Notes: generated by a model from the letters alone, not told the origin. DNA of 51,026 nucleotides from Allobosea sp. BK604 (GCF_004341515.1 NZ_SLZF01000018.1:1-51026); one strand, 5' to 3'. Shown: positions 39,348-48,910, counted from the first letter of the stretch. Translations and numbers: made by a program.

Positions 39348-42300
39348 TCAGAATTTCACCGCCAGATTCGCCTTGAAGGTGTGGTCCTGCGTATCGGTCG
39401 CGAGCTGGCCGGCATAGGACACCCCGAGCGTGGCGTTCTTGCTGATGGCGAGGTCGAGGCCGGCCTCGACCAGCGCCGCGTTCTTCGCAATCGGCAACCC
39501 GGCCACGGTGAAGGCGTTGGAACCCGAGAAGGCGAGCGTCGTGGCCGGGTCGACATCCCCGAAGGCATGACGCCAGGCCAAGGTGCCGCGCAGCGTCAGG
39601 TCCATGCCCGACAGCGCGAACGCGGTCGAGGCACGCAGGCCCAGCGTCGCATAGCCGAGATTGGTATCGTCGCCGCGGCCCGACAGCGCCGCCGCGCCGC
39701 CGATCTCGTTGAAGCCGTCGGTGTGCAGGCTGACATAGGTCAAGCCTGCGAAGGGCTCGAACGAAGCCTGGCCGAGTTCGATGCGATAGCCGAGCTCGCC
39801 GAAGACCTGCGCCGTGCCGGCATTATAGTCGCTCTGCAGCCCGTCGCCGAAGCCGGCGAAGGCAACCCTGCGGCGGGTCGAGACGTCGTGCCAGGTATAG
39901 CTGGCACCGGTGCGCAGCCCGAGCGCGCCCCATTGCCCGCCGCCATAAAGGCCGAGGTGATAATTGTCGCTCTCACCTGAGGAGAGCCGGCCCTTCACAT
40001 CGAATTCGCTGTGGCTGTAACCGGCGAGGAGGCCGAAGCGCATCGTGTCGAAGACGCCGAGATCGGCGCCGACGACAACGCCGCCGGTCGAGCGTGTCAG
40101 CTTGGCGATGCCGGGCTGGGCGTCGCTCCTGCCCCAGGAGCCGAAGCCTTGTCCCCAGACCGCGAAGCGCTCGGTGTTCAGCCGCGGCATCGGCCCCTTC
40201 ACGGCGGGCGCGAGATCGGCCGTGAAGCCGTAATTCATCGTCGCCATCGGGGCCGAGCCGACCGCGCCGAAGGCCGAGCGCAGCCGATCGTTCATCGCGT
40301 TGTGCAGCAGCCAGCTTTCCTCGAGCAGCGCCGTCTTCGCCGAGCCGTGGATCTCGCCGGAGAGCGCGTCGAAGGCGGCGCGCGCACCGGGCGCATCGAG
40401 CATGAGCAGGCTGTTGTAGAGAGCCAAGGTCCCGCCCAGCTGCGGCAGGCTGTTCAGGGCCAGCGCGGTCGAGAACTGGTTCGGCGACTGCGCCACCGTC
40501 TGGAACACGGCCGGCGGCGTGACCGGCGGGGTGACCGGCGGCGTGCCTGGATTACCTCCGGGAGACGTACCGGGATCGCCGCCAGGCGGCGTGCCGGGAT
40601 CGCTGCCCTTGACCGCGATGACGAGGTCGACCTGGCCCGGCTGCTGGTCGACCGTGAGATCGAGGAAGGCCGATGATGAGACCGGGCCTTGGGCGCTGCC
40701 GGTGACGCCGCCGGTCGCGGTCAGGATCGTATAGCGCTGGCCGTTGATGTAGCTGGTCTGCGGATCGAGCGCGCTGATCGCGAGCCGGCTGCCGGTCAGC
40801 GTGGCGCTGCCGCTTACGACGATGCGGTCGGACGAGCCGTTACCGGCGATCTCGGCCTCATAGGTCGAGCCGGGCGCCAGCACGAGGTTGCCGTTGACGG
40901 TGAGCGTTCCGATCGAGTTGCCGGGCGCGATCGTGCCGCCGGACTGGATCGTGGTGGCGCCGACCGTGCCGTTGCCGCCGAGCGTCGCGCCATCCAGCAC
41001 GGTCACGGCCGAATTCGCGAGCGAGCCGTCGACCGCAAGCCGCCCGGCCGCGACCGTGGTCGCGCCGGTGAGCCCGCTCGTGCCGGTGAGCGTCAGCGTG
41101 CCCGAGCCGAGTTGGGCGAGCGAACCGGAGCCGGAGATCGCCCCGGCGAAGCTCACCGCATCGGAGCGGTCGAAGGCGAGCGTGCCGTTATTGACGACAT
41201 CGCCAAGGAGCGAGCCGCTCGTGCCGCCGGCGCCGAGCTGCAAGGTGCCCGCTGCGACGGTGGTGCCGCCGGCATAGCTGTTGGCGCCGGTCAGGATCAG
41301 CCGGCCGGTGCCATCCTTGGTGAGGCTGCCTGTTCCCGAGATGACGCCGGCGAAGGTGCCGTCTGCAGTCTGCGCCACGGTCAAGGCCTTGCCGCCCAGG
41401 GTTACCTGGCCGCCCGCCCCGCCGGACAGGCTGGGGATGGTCGTCGCAGCCGGCGTCAGGTCCGCAATGTTCAATGTGCCGTTCACCGTCACGCTGCTTG
41501 CGCTCGCAAGGCTCGCGGTCCGGAACAGCGACAGCGTCCCTTGCTCGATCGCGACACTTCCGGTGAAGGCGCTGAGGTCCCCGCCGACAAGAAGGGTGCC
41601 CGCGCCGGTGCTGGTGAGGCGGCCGGCACCGGTGAAGGCGCCGGTCATCCGCAGCGTCTGGCCGCTTGCCACGTCGAATGTGCCGCCGCCCGCATCGAAC
41701 TCAAAAGCGCGGGGCGTGGTCATCGTCGCCGTGACCGCAAGCCTGCCGCCGTCGAAGCTCACCCCGCCGGAACCAGCGCCGAGGGCGTCATTCTCGGAAA
41801 TCTGCAGCGTGCCGGCCTGGATGACCGTTCCGCCCTGATAGGTGTTGGACCCCGCGAGGATGATGGTGCCGGCACCCGTCTTGGTGAGGGCGCCGGTGCC
41901 GGTGATCTCGGCCGAGACGGTGGCGGTTGTGTCCGCGCCCTCCGCCCAGAGCCGGCCACCGGTGCCGAGATCGAGCGCGCCGCCGAGGCCGGTCGCAATG
42001 ATGAAGCCCGAGGTGAGGAATTCCAGGGTACCGAAGCTTTGCGTGCCCTGCACCGCCACCAGGCCGGGCGTGCCGTCGAATACACCGAAATCGCCGGCCC
42101 AGGTGGAGCGGGAATTGTCGCGGTTCAGCCAGGTGGTGCTGGAGTCCCAGATTCCGCTGCCGCCCAGCGTGCCGGCATTGGGGCTCCAATATTGGATGCT
42201 GGTGTCGAAGGCGGTCACCACGAGGTCGACGGCCGTGGCACCCACGTCCATAGCGACGGAAAAGTTGGCCGCAGGCACGGTTCCAAGCGCCAGGCCGGAA

Positions 42301-44762
42301 TCCGTCAGGATCCCGTTGCTCTTGAAGACCCGATAGATGCCCGCGCCATAGCCGGTATCGCTGGCGACGTTGAGCGTACCGTCCAGGCTGAGCGCATTGG
42401 CGGTGAAGAGCGGCGAGGGACCGGCAGCGCCGAGCGTCACGTTGACGATGGCGCCGTCCTGGAGCGTCAGGGAGTCCATGGCGAGGCCGCCGCCCGGACC
42501 GCCCGCGAGGATGCCGCCGGACGCAATGGTGACGGCGCCGCCGACCGTGCCTCCGGAACCCGCGAGGCGCGCACCGCTCGAAACGCCGACATTCCCGCCG
42601 AGGGTGCTGCCCGACAGGAGCGCCAAGGTCCCGTTGCTGACGGTGGTGCCGCCCGCGAAGCTGCTGCTGTCGCCGGAGAGTGTGAGGGTGGCGGTCCCCT
42701 GTTTGATCAGGTCGCCGGAGCCCTGGAACGCGCCCGCGAAGGTGCCGTCTCCGTTCTGGCCGATCGTCAGCGACTTGGTGCCAAGATTCACCAGCGCACT
42801 GCTCGATACGCCGCTCAGCTGCGCGATCGTCGTGCCCGAAATCGTGTTCGAAATGTCCAATATGCCGTCGACGGTGACGGATGACGCCGCGGCGAAGGAC
42901 GCGGCGCCGGCCAGGGCCAGGGTCCCGGACTGGACGCCGACCGCGCCCGTGAAGGCGCTGCTATCACCCGAGAAGGTGAGCGTGCCGGTGCCGGTCGCCA
43001 GGGCGAAGGTGCCGCTGCCGGTCAGGGCCCCCGCGAAGGCGGTGTTACTGCCCTGGTTGAGGTTCAGCGTCTTGCTGCCCAGGCTCAGCGTTCCCGCCGA
43101 CGAGCCGGAGAGGTTGGAGATGGCAACGGCGCTCAGGGTGGTGCCGGAGATGTCGAGCGTGCCGTTCACGGTGACGCTGCTTGCGGTCGCGATCGATGCC
43201 GCGCCCGACAGGGCCAGTGTGCCATCCGCCACGACCCAGGGGATGGTGGCGGTGGTGGCGTCGATCAGTGTCCAGGTCCCGCTGGCGATCTTGTTGACCG
43301 TGCTGAAGCCGCGATAGGTCGCGCTGTCGCCGATGCTGCTGGCAGCGAAGCTGGCCGGCCCCGTTCCGCCCAGGGCCAGGACCGCGCCATTGCCCAGCGC
43401 ATTGCCGCCGACGGAGGATCCGGGCCGGATCTCCAGCGTCGTGCCGGCGCTCAGGCTCATGGCGGTGGCGGAGCCACTCGCCGCGTCGATCGCGCCTGAA
43501 TTGATGATGGAGACGTTGGTCGCTGTGGGAGCGACGAGAATGCCGGCGCCGCCGAAGGTGCCGTTGCCGCCACCGCTAATCAGGCCACCCGCGGTATTGC
43601 TGATGGTGACGCCGGCAGCATTCACATAGACGCCCGCACCGCCGAGGCCGGACGCACCGAATCTGGCGTTCGAGGTGGTGCCGCCTGCACCGCCTGCGCC
43701 ACCGGCTATGGTGCCCGAATTGGTCAGTTCGGCGCTGCCCCAGAGCGCGATACCGTTGCCGCCACCGCCGCCGCCGCCACCGCCGAAGCCGGCATTGCCG
43801 GTCCCGCCTGCACCACCGGCTCCGCCCGTGATGGACCCGGCATTCTCGACCTGACCTGACGTGACGTAGATACCACTACCGCCACCGCCGCCGCCGCCAC
43901 CGCCGCCGGAGCCTCCGACGCCGCCGGAGCCACCGTGGCCGCCCACGATGGAAGACGTCGGATCGATCGTCAGGGCGGCACTGCCTCCCATGAGGATGCC
44001 TTGACCGCCGGCGCCGCCGCCGGCGGCCCAGCCGAAGGAACCGTTGCCACCCGCACCGCCCGCTCCGCCGATCAGGGTCGAGCCCGATGCATCGAACGGG
44101 CCGCTGGTGCTGAGGATGGCAGCGGTTCCACCGCCGCCACCGCCGCCGCCATAATTGCTGGTACTCGCGCCATTTCCACCGCTGCCACCGACCGATGGGC
44201 CGATCGGGCCGCCGGGATTGATCGAGGCGGCAAGCGTTCCGCCACCTCCGCCGCCGCCTGCCGCGCCGGACCCGCCATCGATTCCGCCCGCTGTTCCGCC
44301 GCCAGCCGCATCCGCGCCGCCGCCGCCACTCCCGGCGGCTCCGCCGCCGCCCGCATTATAGCCGCCACCACCACCGCTATCGGCGCCGCCGCCGCCGCCA
44401 GTTCCGCTTCCACCACCGTTCCCGCCATTTCCCGCGCCCAAGCCCGGGCCGGGAGATGGGAACCCGGTGGGAATGCCGTTGCTGCCGCCGAAGGTGCCCC
44501 CGCCGGTCACGGTGCCGGCCGTCCCGGCCAGTCCGCCCATGTCGCCGGGACCGCAACCCGAGCCGCCTGCGCCCCCGATGGCGTTGGCACCATTCATCGT
44601 CGAAGTGTCGGGGCATACTGCCAGGGCCGGGTTGACGGCCAGGATGCTCAGGAGCGCCACACCCGAGAGAAGGGCGGAGGCACGCAGCACCCTGATTGTT
44701 CGCGAGCGGCCGTTCGGCTGGCGGGCGGCAGGCAAAGGCGAAGCAGGCGCAGGCATCGGCAT
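39348..44762 (-). CDS. Large autotransporter with glycine-rich, PATR-repeat passenger
   Basis: The 1804-residue type V secreted protein has a long signal (about residues 1-48, RTIRVLRASALLSGVALLSILAVNPALA). A glycine-rich domain (about 55-430) follows, with runs such as GGGGGGGGGSGI and GGAGGAGG. A beta-helical passenger (about 480-1450) has many autotransporter-associated repeats (GTGTLTFSGDSSAFTG, GAGTIILAGSNTYQGGTVIQ, LTLTGTSGLTGATTVAAGRL). A Pro/Gly/Thr linker comes next (DPGTPPGGDPGTSPGGNP), then a C-terminal barrel (about 1530-1804, FAVWGQGFGSWGRSDAQPG to LAVKF with terminal Phe). It is probably surface-exposed and may mediate adhesion or aggregation; the ligand is unknown. Its assembly could depend on the TamAB system in the same window. 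Confidence 0.93.
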   Translation of the reverse strand: MPMPAPASPLPAARQPNGRSRTIRVLRASALLSGVALLSILAVNPALAVCPDTSTMNGANAIGGAGGSGCGPGDMGGLAGTAGTVTGGGTFGGSNGIPTGFPSPGPGLGAGNGGNGGGSGTGGGGGADSGGGGGYNAGGGGAAGSGGGGADAAGGGTAGGIDGGSGAAGGGGGGGTLAASINPGGPIGPSVGGSGGNGASTSNYGGGGGGGGTAAILSTSGPFDASGSTLIGGAGGAGGNGSFGWAAGGGAGGQGILMGGSAALTIDPTSSIVGGHGGSGGVGGSGGGGGGGGGGSGIYVTSGQVENAGSITGGAGGAGGTGNAGFGGGGGGGGGNGIALWGSAELTNSGTIAGGAGGAGGTTSNARFGASGLGGAGVYVNAAGVTISNTAGGLISGGGNGTFGGAGILVAPTATNVSIINSGAIDAASGSATAMSLSAGTTLEIRPGSSVGGNALGNGAVLALGGTGPASFAASSIGDSATYRGFSTVNKIASGTWTLIDATTATIPWVVADGTLALSGAASIATASSVTVNGTLDISGTTLSAVAISNLSGSSAGTLSLGSKTLNLNQGSNTAFAGALTGSGTFALATGTGTLTFSGDSSAFTGAVGVQSGTLALAGAASFAAASSVTVDGILDISNTISGTTIAQLSGVSSSALVNLGTKSLTIGQNGDGTFAGAFQGSGDLIKQGTATLTLSGDSSSFAGGTTVSNGTLALLSGSTLGGNVGVSSGARLAGSGGTVGGAVTIASGGILAGGPGGGLAMDSLTLQDGAIVNVTLGAAGPSPLFTANALSLDGTLNVASDTGYGAGIYRVFKSNGILTDSGLALGTVPAANFSVAMDVGATAVDLVVTAFDTSIQYWSPNAGTLGGSGIWDSSTTWLNRDNSRSTWAGDFGVFDGTPGLVAVQGTQSFGTLEFLTSGFIIATGLGGALDLGTGGRLWAEGADTTATVSAEITGTGALTKTGAGTIILAGSNTYQGGTVIQAGTLQISENDALGAGSGGVSFDGGRLAVTATMTTPRAFEFDAGGGTFDVASGQTLRMTGAFTGAGRLTSTGAGTLLVGGDLSAFTGSVAIEQGTLSLFRTASLASASSVTVNGTLNIADLTPAATTIPSLSGGAGGQVTLGGKALTVAQTADGTFAGVISGTGSLTKDGTGRLILTGANSYAGGTTVAAGTLQLGAGGTSGSLLGDVVNNGTLAFDRSDAVSFAGAISGSGSLAQLGSGTLTLTGTSGLTGATTVAAGRLAVDGSLANSAVTVLDGATLGGNGTVGATTIQSGGTIAPGNSIGTLTVNGNLVLAPGSTYEAEIAGNGSSDRIVVSGSATLTGSRLAISALDPQTSYINGQRYTILTATGGVTGSAQGPVSSSAFLDLTVDQQPGQVDLVIAVKGSDPGTPPGGDPGTSPGGNPGTPPVTPPVTPPAVFQTVAQSPNQFSTALALNSLPQLGGTLALYNSLLMLDAPGARAAFDALSGEIHGSAKTALLEESWLLHNAMNDRLRSAFGAVGSAPMATMNYGFTADLAPAVKGPMPRLNTERFAVWGQGFGSWGRSDAQPGIAKLTRSTGGVVVGADLGVFDTMRFGLLAGYSHSEFDVKGRLSSGESDNYHLGLYGGGQWGALGLRTGASYTWHDVSTRRRVAFAGFGDGLQSDYNAGTAQVFGELGYRIELGQASFEPFAGLTYVSLHTDGFNEIGGAAALSGRGDDTNLGYATLGLRASTAFALSGMDLTLRGTLAWRHAFGDVDPATTLAFSGSNAFTVAGLPIAKNAALVEAGLDLAISKNATLGVSYAGQLATDTQDHTFKANLAVKF

Positions 44763-45118
44763 CTCACGGCGGCGCCGCCGGAGTTCCGGCAGCTAAGAAG
44801 TGATATGAAGAGACATGCACGAGCTTGGCTTGCGCTTGCGCAGCGACATTATCGACGGGTCACCACGGCCAAGTTTGCGCAATCGCTTCATTCAAACCGA
44901 CCAAGACGTAAAAGAGCACCCGCCGATTCTGCAATGCGAATGCCGAACTCCGCGCCATCTCTCCGCGGCCGTTGCGAGAATGACACTCATTTGACCATCG
45001 TGATGATGGGGCGTAACGGCTACCGGCGGCGGTTTCACCGGGCCCGCATCTTCAGCGTGTCACGGTCGCGCCGCAGTGCTAGCGTCTCCTTCTGCGCGCA
45101 TTGCCCCGGGAGAGCGCC
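44763..45118. other. Divergent promoter region, autotransporter / nucleotidase
   Basis: The 356-base region between two divergent genes has no supportable ORF. It is somewhat richer in A/T than the surroundings around 44800-45010, as expected of a promoter region. No clear operator or sigma-70 pair could be called by eye. The nucleotidase has GGGAGA nine bases before its ATG. Confidence 0.55.
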
Positions 45119-47074
45119 ATGGCACAGGATTCGTGTTTCAACCGCCGTGACATGGTGAAGGCGGGAGCCGCGATCGCGGCCAGCGCCGCCCTGCCCGCCT
45201 CGCTCGCGGCGCAGACGCCCGCCAAGCTGAAGCTGCGCGTGCTGGAGACGACCGATCTCCACGTCAATGTCGTGCCCTATGATTATTTCCGCGACGCGCC
45301 CGACGACACGGTCGGCCTCGCCAAGACGGCGAACCTGATCAAGATCGCCCAGGCCGAGGCCAGGAACAGCCTGCTCTTCGACAATGGCGACTTCCTGCAG
45401 GGCTCCTCGCTCGGCGACTATGTCGCCTACAAGAAGGGGCTGAAGGCCGGCGACACCCACCCGATGGTCGCCGCGATGAACGCGCTCCCTTACGTCTGCG
45501 GCACGCTCGGCAATCACGAATTCAACTATGGCATGGAGTTCCTCGAGAACGGCCTCGCCAAGGCCGAATTCCCGCTGGTCTGCGCCAATGTCACCAAGGT
45601 CGAAGGCGCGCCGCTGATCGATCCGTGGATCGTGATCGACCAGAGCCTGGAGGACGAGGCCGGACAGAAGCACGTCCTGAAACTCGGCATCATCGGCTTC
45701 GTGCCGCCGCAGATCATGCAATGGGACAAGGCCAATCTCGACGGCAAGCTGGTGGCGACCGACATTGTCGACGCGGCCCGCAAGCACCTGCCGGACCTGC
45801 TCGCGGCCAAGCCCGACCTCGTGATCGCGCTCTGCCATTCCGGCATTGCCGGCGGCGAGCGCAAGGGCATGGAGGAGAATGCGGCATTGCATCTCTCCAG
45901 GCTCGACGGCATCGACGTCATCCTGACCGGGCACCAGCATCTGGTCTTCCCGGGTGGCAAGGCCTTTGACGACCTGCCGGGCGTCGATAACAAGAAGGGC
46001 GCGCTCAACGGCAAGCCGGCCTGCCAGCCCGGCTTCTGGGGCTCGCATCTCGGCATCGTCGATCTCGAGCTGGCGCAGCGCGACGGGCGCTGGAGGATCG
46101 CCGATTTCAAGGTCGAGCCGCGGCCGATCTATGAGCGCACGCCCGACCGCAAGATCGTGCCCAAGGCCAATGCCGAGGCCAATGTGCTGGCGACGGTGAA
46201 GGCCGATCACGAGGCGACGCTGGTCTATATGCGTGAGCCGGTCGGCGCCACCGCGAGCCCGATCAACAGCTATTTCGCGCTGGTGACGGACGACCCGTCC
46301 GTGCAGATCGTCTCGGAGGCGCAGATCGCCTACGCCACGCCGCTGATGGCGCAGACACGCTGGAAGGATTTGCCGATCCTCTCCGCGGCCGCACCGTTCA
46401 AGTCTGGCGGACGCGCCGGCCCCTCCTTCTTCACCGACATTCCGGCCGGGCCGATCGCGATCAAGAACGTCGCCGACATCTATCTCTATCCGAACACGAT
46501 CCAGATCGTGAGGGTCACCGGCGCGCAGGTGCGCGAATGGCTGGAGCGCTCGGCCGGCATCTTCAACCGGATCGATCCGGCCAAGACCGAGGAGCAGGCG
46601 CTGATCGACCCCGGCTTCCCGGCCTTCAATTTCGACGTGATCGACGGCGTGACCTACAGGATCGATGTCACCCAGCCCTCGCGCTATGACGGCAATGGCG
46701 GGCTCGCCAATGCCAGCGCTAACCGGATCGTCGATCTCGCCTTCGACGGCCAGCCGATCGACGAGAAGGCCAGCTTCATCATCGTCACCAATAACTATCG
46801 CGCCTCGGGCGGCGGCAATTTCCCGGGCACCAAGACCACCGTCGTGCTGGAGGCGCCCGATCTCAACCGCGACGCGATCGTGCGCTACATCATCGAGAAG
46901 AAGACGATCGAGCCCAAGGCCGACGGCAACTGGTCGCTGAAGCCGTTGCCGGAGGGCGTGAACGTGACCTTCGTGACCTCGCCGGCGGCGGCCGGGAAGC
47001 TGCCGGAGGGCTTGAAGGCCGAGCCGGCGGGCGATGGCGGCGAGGGCTTTGCGAAGTATCGGCTGCGGGGATAG
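45119..47074 (+). CDS. cpdB: 2',3'-Cyclic-nucleotide phosphodiesterase / 3'-nucleotidase (CpdB type)
   Basis: The exported bifunctional enzyme hydrolyses 2',3'-cyclic nucleotides to 3'-nucleotides and then to nucleosides, allowing external nucleotides to serve as phosphorus or carbon sources. The 651-residue product begins with a Tat-like signal: NRRDMVKAG followed by a hydrophobic AAAIAASAALPASLAA stretch. The calcineurin-type metal site is built from ETTDLHVN, LLFDNGDFLQGS, GTLGNHEFNYG, LCHSGI and ILTGHQHLVFPG (residues about 40-300). The C-terminal 5'-nucleotidase substrate domain (about 380-620) includes IYLYPNTIQIVRVTGAQVREWLERSAGIFN and YRIDVTQPSRYDGNG. The ATG at 45119 is preferred over 45101 because of GGGAGAGC upstream. 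Confidence 0.93.
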   Translation: MAQDSCFNRRDMVKAGAAIAASAALPASLAAQTPAKLKLRVLETTDLHVNVVPYDYFRDAPDDTVGLAKTANLIKIAQAEARNSLLFDNGDFLQGSSLGDYVAYKKGLKAGDTHPMVAAMNALPYVCGTLGNHEFNYGMEFLENGLAKAEFPLVCANVTKVEGAPLIDPWIVIDQSLEDEAGQKHVLKLGIIGFVPPQIMQWDKANLDGKLVATDIVDAARKHLPDLLAAKPDLVIALCHSGIAGGERKGMEENAALHLSRLDGIDVILTGHQHLVFPGGKAFDDLPGVDNKKGALNGKPACQPGFWGSHLGIVDLELAQRDGRWRIADFKVEPRPIYERTPDRKIVPKANAEANVLATVKADHEATLVYMREPVGATASPINSYFALVTDDPSVQIVSEAQIAYATPLMAQTRWKDLPILSAAAPFKSGGRAGPSFFTDIPAGPIAIKNVADIYLYPNTIQIVRVTGAQVREWLERSAGIFNRIDPAKTEEQALIDPGFPAFNFDVIDGVTYRIDVTQPSRYDGNGGLANASANRIVDLAFDGQPIDEKASFIIVTNNYRASGGGNFPGTKTTVVLEAPDLNRDAIVRYIIEKKTIEPKADGNWSLKPLPEGVNVTFVTSPAAAGKLPEGLKAEPAGDGGEGFAKYRLRG

Positions 47075-47112
47075 AGAATTTTCGCGCTTCTCCGAACCGC
47101 AAAGATTCTCCA

Positions 47113-47238
47113 GTTATTTGTTTGACGCATTTTCTTCACGCGAACCGGAATCCACTTCGCTCGAAAATGCTTGGGTTATTTGTTTTTACGCATTTTCTTC
47201 ACGCGAACCGGAATCCACTTCGCTCGAAAATGCTTTGG
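47113..47238. repeat. Two tandem copies of a 62-63-bp intergenic repeat (second family)
   Basis: Each unit reads GTTATTTGTTT, then CGCATTTTCTTCACGCGAAC, then CGGAATCCACTTCGCTCG and AAAATGCTT. Copies start at 47113 and 47175. CGCATTTTC and GAAAATGC are complementary, so each unit can fold. Fragments recur at 36733-36755 (CCACTTCGCTCGAAAATGC) and near 50866 (TTTTCACGCGAACCG). They lie between the convergent cpdB and VOC genes. Confidence 0.87.
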
Positions 47239-47239
47239 G

Positions 47240-47650
47240 TCAGCCGACGATCTGGTTGAGTTCGATGACGTTCATGCTGGGATCGCAGACATAGATCTGC
47301 CTGAGGCCGGCGATCGCCCAGGACCCCGGATCCGCATAGACGATTCCCACCGCATCGAGCCGGCGTTTGACGGCATCGAGATCCTGCACGGTGATGGCGA
47401 CATGCCCGCCGACACTCGGGTTGATCGGCATGTTGTGCTTCAGGGCGAGCATGAGATCCGGCCGGCAGATATGCAGGCCCGAGGTCCCCTCGCCGAAATA
47501 ATAGGCGCCGGTCTTGGCGTTCGAGGTGACGCCGGCAATGGCGTCGCGGGAGCGGCCGCCGTCGAGACCAAGGATCTCCCCGAAGAACTTCGCGCTCTCG
47601 GCGACGTTGTGAGCGTTGAGATTAACGTGATGCAGCGACCAACTGACCAT
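47240..47650 (-). CDS. VOC-superfamily protein
   Basis: The 136-residue vicinal-oxygen-chelate protein has LHHVNLNAHNVAESAKFFGEILGL (first module, metal His in HHVNL) and GGHVAITVQDLDAVKRRLDAVGIVYADPG...RQIYVCDPSMNVIELNQ (second module, His in GGHVAI and Glu in VIELNQ). The His/His/Glu metal set is therefore complete. The start at 47650 has AAGGGA upstream. It follows the TctC-type gene by 17 bases and must be co-transcribed with it. It could be a dioxygenase-like or lyase-like enzyme for the imported compound; the substrate is unknown. It is not closely similar to the VOC gene at 8695. Confidence 0.88.
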   Translation of the reverse strand: MVSWSLHHVNLNAHNVAESAKFFGEILGLDGGRSRDAIAGVTSNAKTGAYYFGEGTSGLHICRPDLMLALKHNMPINPSVGGHVAITVQDLDAVKRRLDAVGIVYADPGSWAIAGLRQIYVCDPSMNVIELNQIVG

Positions 47651-47667
47651 TTTTCGTTCCCTTGCTG

Positions 47668-48660
47668 TCAAGCCTTCGTCATCCCGAGATGGTCCATGAG
47701 CTGGCCGAGCAGCGCGATCTCGCTCTCGAGATAACGCTGCATCGCCTCCGGCGTACCGCCGCCGGGCGTGCCCCCGGTGGCCGCGATCTTCTCCGCGACC
47801 GACGGTGTCGCCAACGCGGCATTGGCGGACTTGTTCAGCTTGGCGACGATCTCGGGCGGAAGCTTCGCCGGCCCCATCAGGCTGATCCAGCCCATCAGGT
47901 TGAAATTGTCGAAGCCGAGTTCGGCAAAAGTCGGCACGTCGGCAAGTCCCGGCAGGCGGGCTGGCGTCGATACGGCAAGCGCCTTCAGAGTGCCGTCCTT
48001 CACCTGCGATTGGATGATCGGCCACAGCGAGAAGGACAGGTCGATGCGCCCCGTCATCAGGTCGGACAGCAGATCGCTCGACTTCGTATACGGGACGTGG
48101 GTCAGGTCGACGCCCGCCCGCAGCTTCAAGAGCTCGCCGCCGAAATGGTAACTCGTGCCGCGGCCGAGCGAGCCGAAATTCAGCTTCCCGGGGTTCGCCT
48201 TGGCCTGGGCGATCAGGTCCGCAAGGCTCGAAATCCCGAGCTTGCCGTTGACCGCGAGGATCTGCGGGAATGTCGCGAGCAAGGCGATCTGCGTGAGATC
48301 GTTCCGCGGATTATAGGACAGGTTCGGGACGAGCCGCTCCGCCGTCGCGAGGGCCGAGGTGCCGCCGACGCCGAGCGTATAGCCATCGGGCGCGGCTTTG
48401 GCGATTGTCGCCGTGCCGATCGCTCCGGACGCACCGATCTGGTTCTCGATAATGAAGTTCTGGCCGAGATCGCGCGCCATCTGCTCCGCGATAAGCCGCA
48501 TCACCACGTCCGAGCCCGCACCGGCCGGGAACGGCACGACCACCTTCACGCCGCGCGTGGGATAGGCCTCCTGCGCGCCGAGCGGTTCGATCCGCGCCAG
48601 CGTCAGCGCAGAGACCCCGCCGGCCAGCACGCCGCACAGATTTCTCCTCGTCCAATCCAT
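47668..48660 (-). CDS. Orphan TTT-family substrate-binding protein (TctC/Bug)
   Basis: The 330-residue periplasmic receptor starts MDWTRRNLCGVLAGGVSALTLAR. The RR pair before the hydrophobic stretch suggests Tat export, a variant seen in some Bug proteins. GGGGAAA lies upstream of the ATG at 48660. It has VKVVVPFPAGAGSDVVMRLIAEQMARDLG (ligand loop), IIENQIGASGAIGTATIAKAAPDGYTLG, and THVPYTKSSDLLSDLMTGRIDLSF. No tctA or tctB gene is nearby, so it must work with membrane subunits encoded elsewhere or act as a sensor. It forms a two-gene unit with the VOC protein. It looks unrelated at close range to the tctC at 12229. Confidence 0.92.
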   Translation of the reverse strand: MDWTRRNLCGVLAGGVSALTLARIEPLGAQEAYPTRGVKVVVPFPAGAGSDVVMRLIAEQMARDLGQNFIIENQIGASGAIGTATIAKAAPDGYTLGVGGTSALATAERLVPNLSYNPRNDLTQIALLATFPQILAVNGKLGISSLADLIAQAKANPGKLNFGSLGRGTSYHFGGELLKLRAGVDLTHVPYTKSSDLLSDLMTGRIDLSFSLWPIIQSQVKDGTLKALAVSTPARLPGLADVPTFAELGFDNFNLMGWISLMGPAKLPPEIVAKLNKSANAALATPSVAEKIAATGGTPGGGTPEAMQRYLESEIALLGQLMDHLGMTKA

Positions 48661-48699
48661 TTTGCGTTTCCCCGATCTTGTTCTTTGCAGCAAGCGTAC

Positions 48700-48720
48700 T
48701 GCATGCAATTTGGAATGCAA
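48700..48720 (-). promoter_or_regulatory. Possible operator upstream of the Bug/VOC operon
   Basis: On the minus strand, TTGCAT occurs twice 12 bases apart, the second extended to TTGCATGCA, a short palindrome. It lies 40-60 bases before the binding-protein start, a normal operator position. No regulator gene is adjacent, so the binding factor is unknown. Confidence 0.3.
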
Positions 48721-48910
48721 GACGACATTACGAGCTCGCGTGGACGCTCCCCCTTGCGCAACGGTGGCGGCGCTGAAGGCCATTCGATTGATGAAGTTCG
48801 GGGTGGAAGCGCTGACAAACCGCACGCCGAAGCTCACGCGGCGTTGCGGTGGATGGCCGACGCGCCTTGGTCGGCAGCATTGCGGCGCCGCCGATCCGAA
48901 GATGCTCTCA

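Noticed and set aside
40689..42884. 731-codon plus-strand frame opposite the autotransporter
   Set aside because: Repetitive antisense reading of the PATR region with no recognisable fold; the minus-strand autotransporter is complete from signal to barrel.
43700..44450. GGT/GCC-rich tandem pattern considered as a CRISPR or minisatellite
   Set aside because: The repetition is in-frame codon repetition of the glycine-rich passenger; there are no constant-length repeats with unique spacers.
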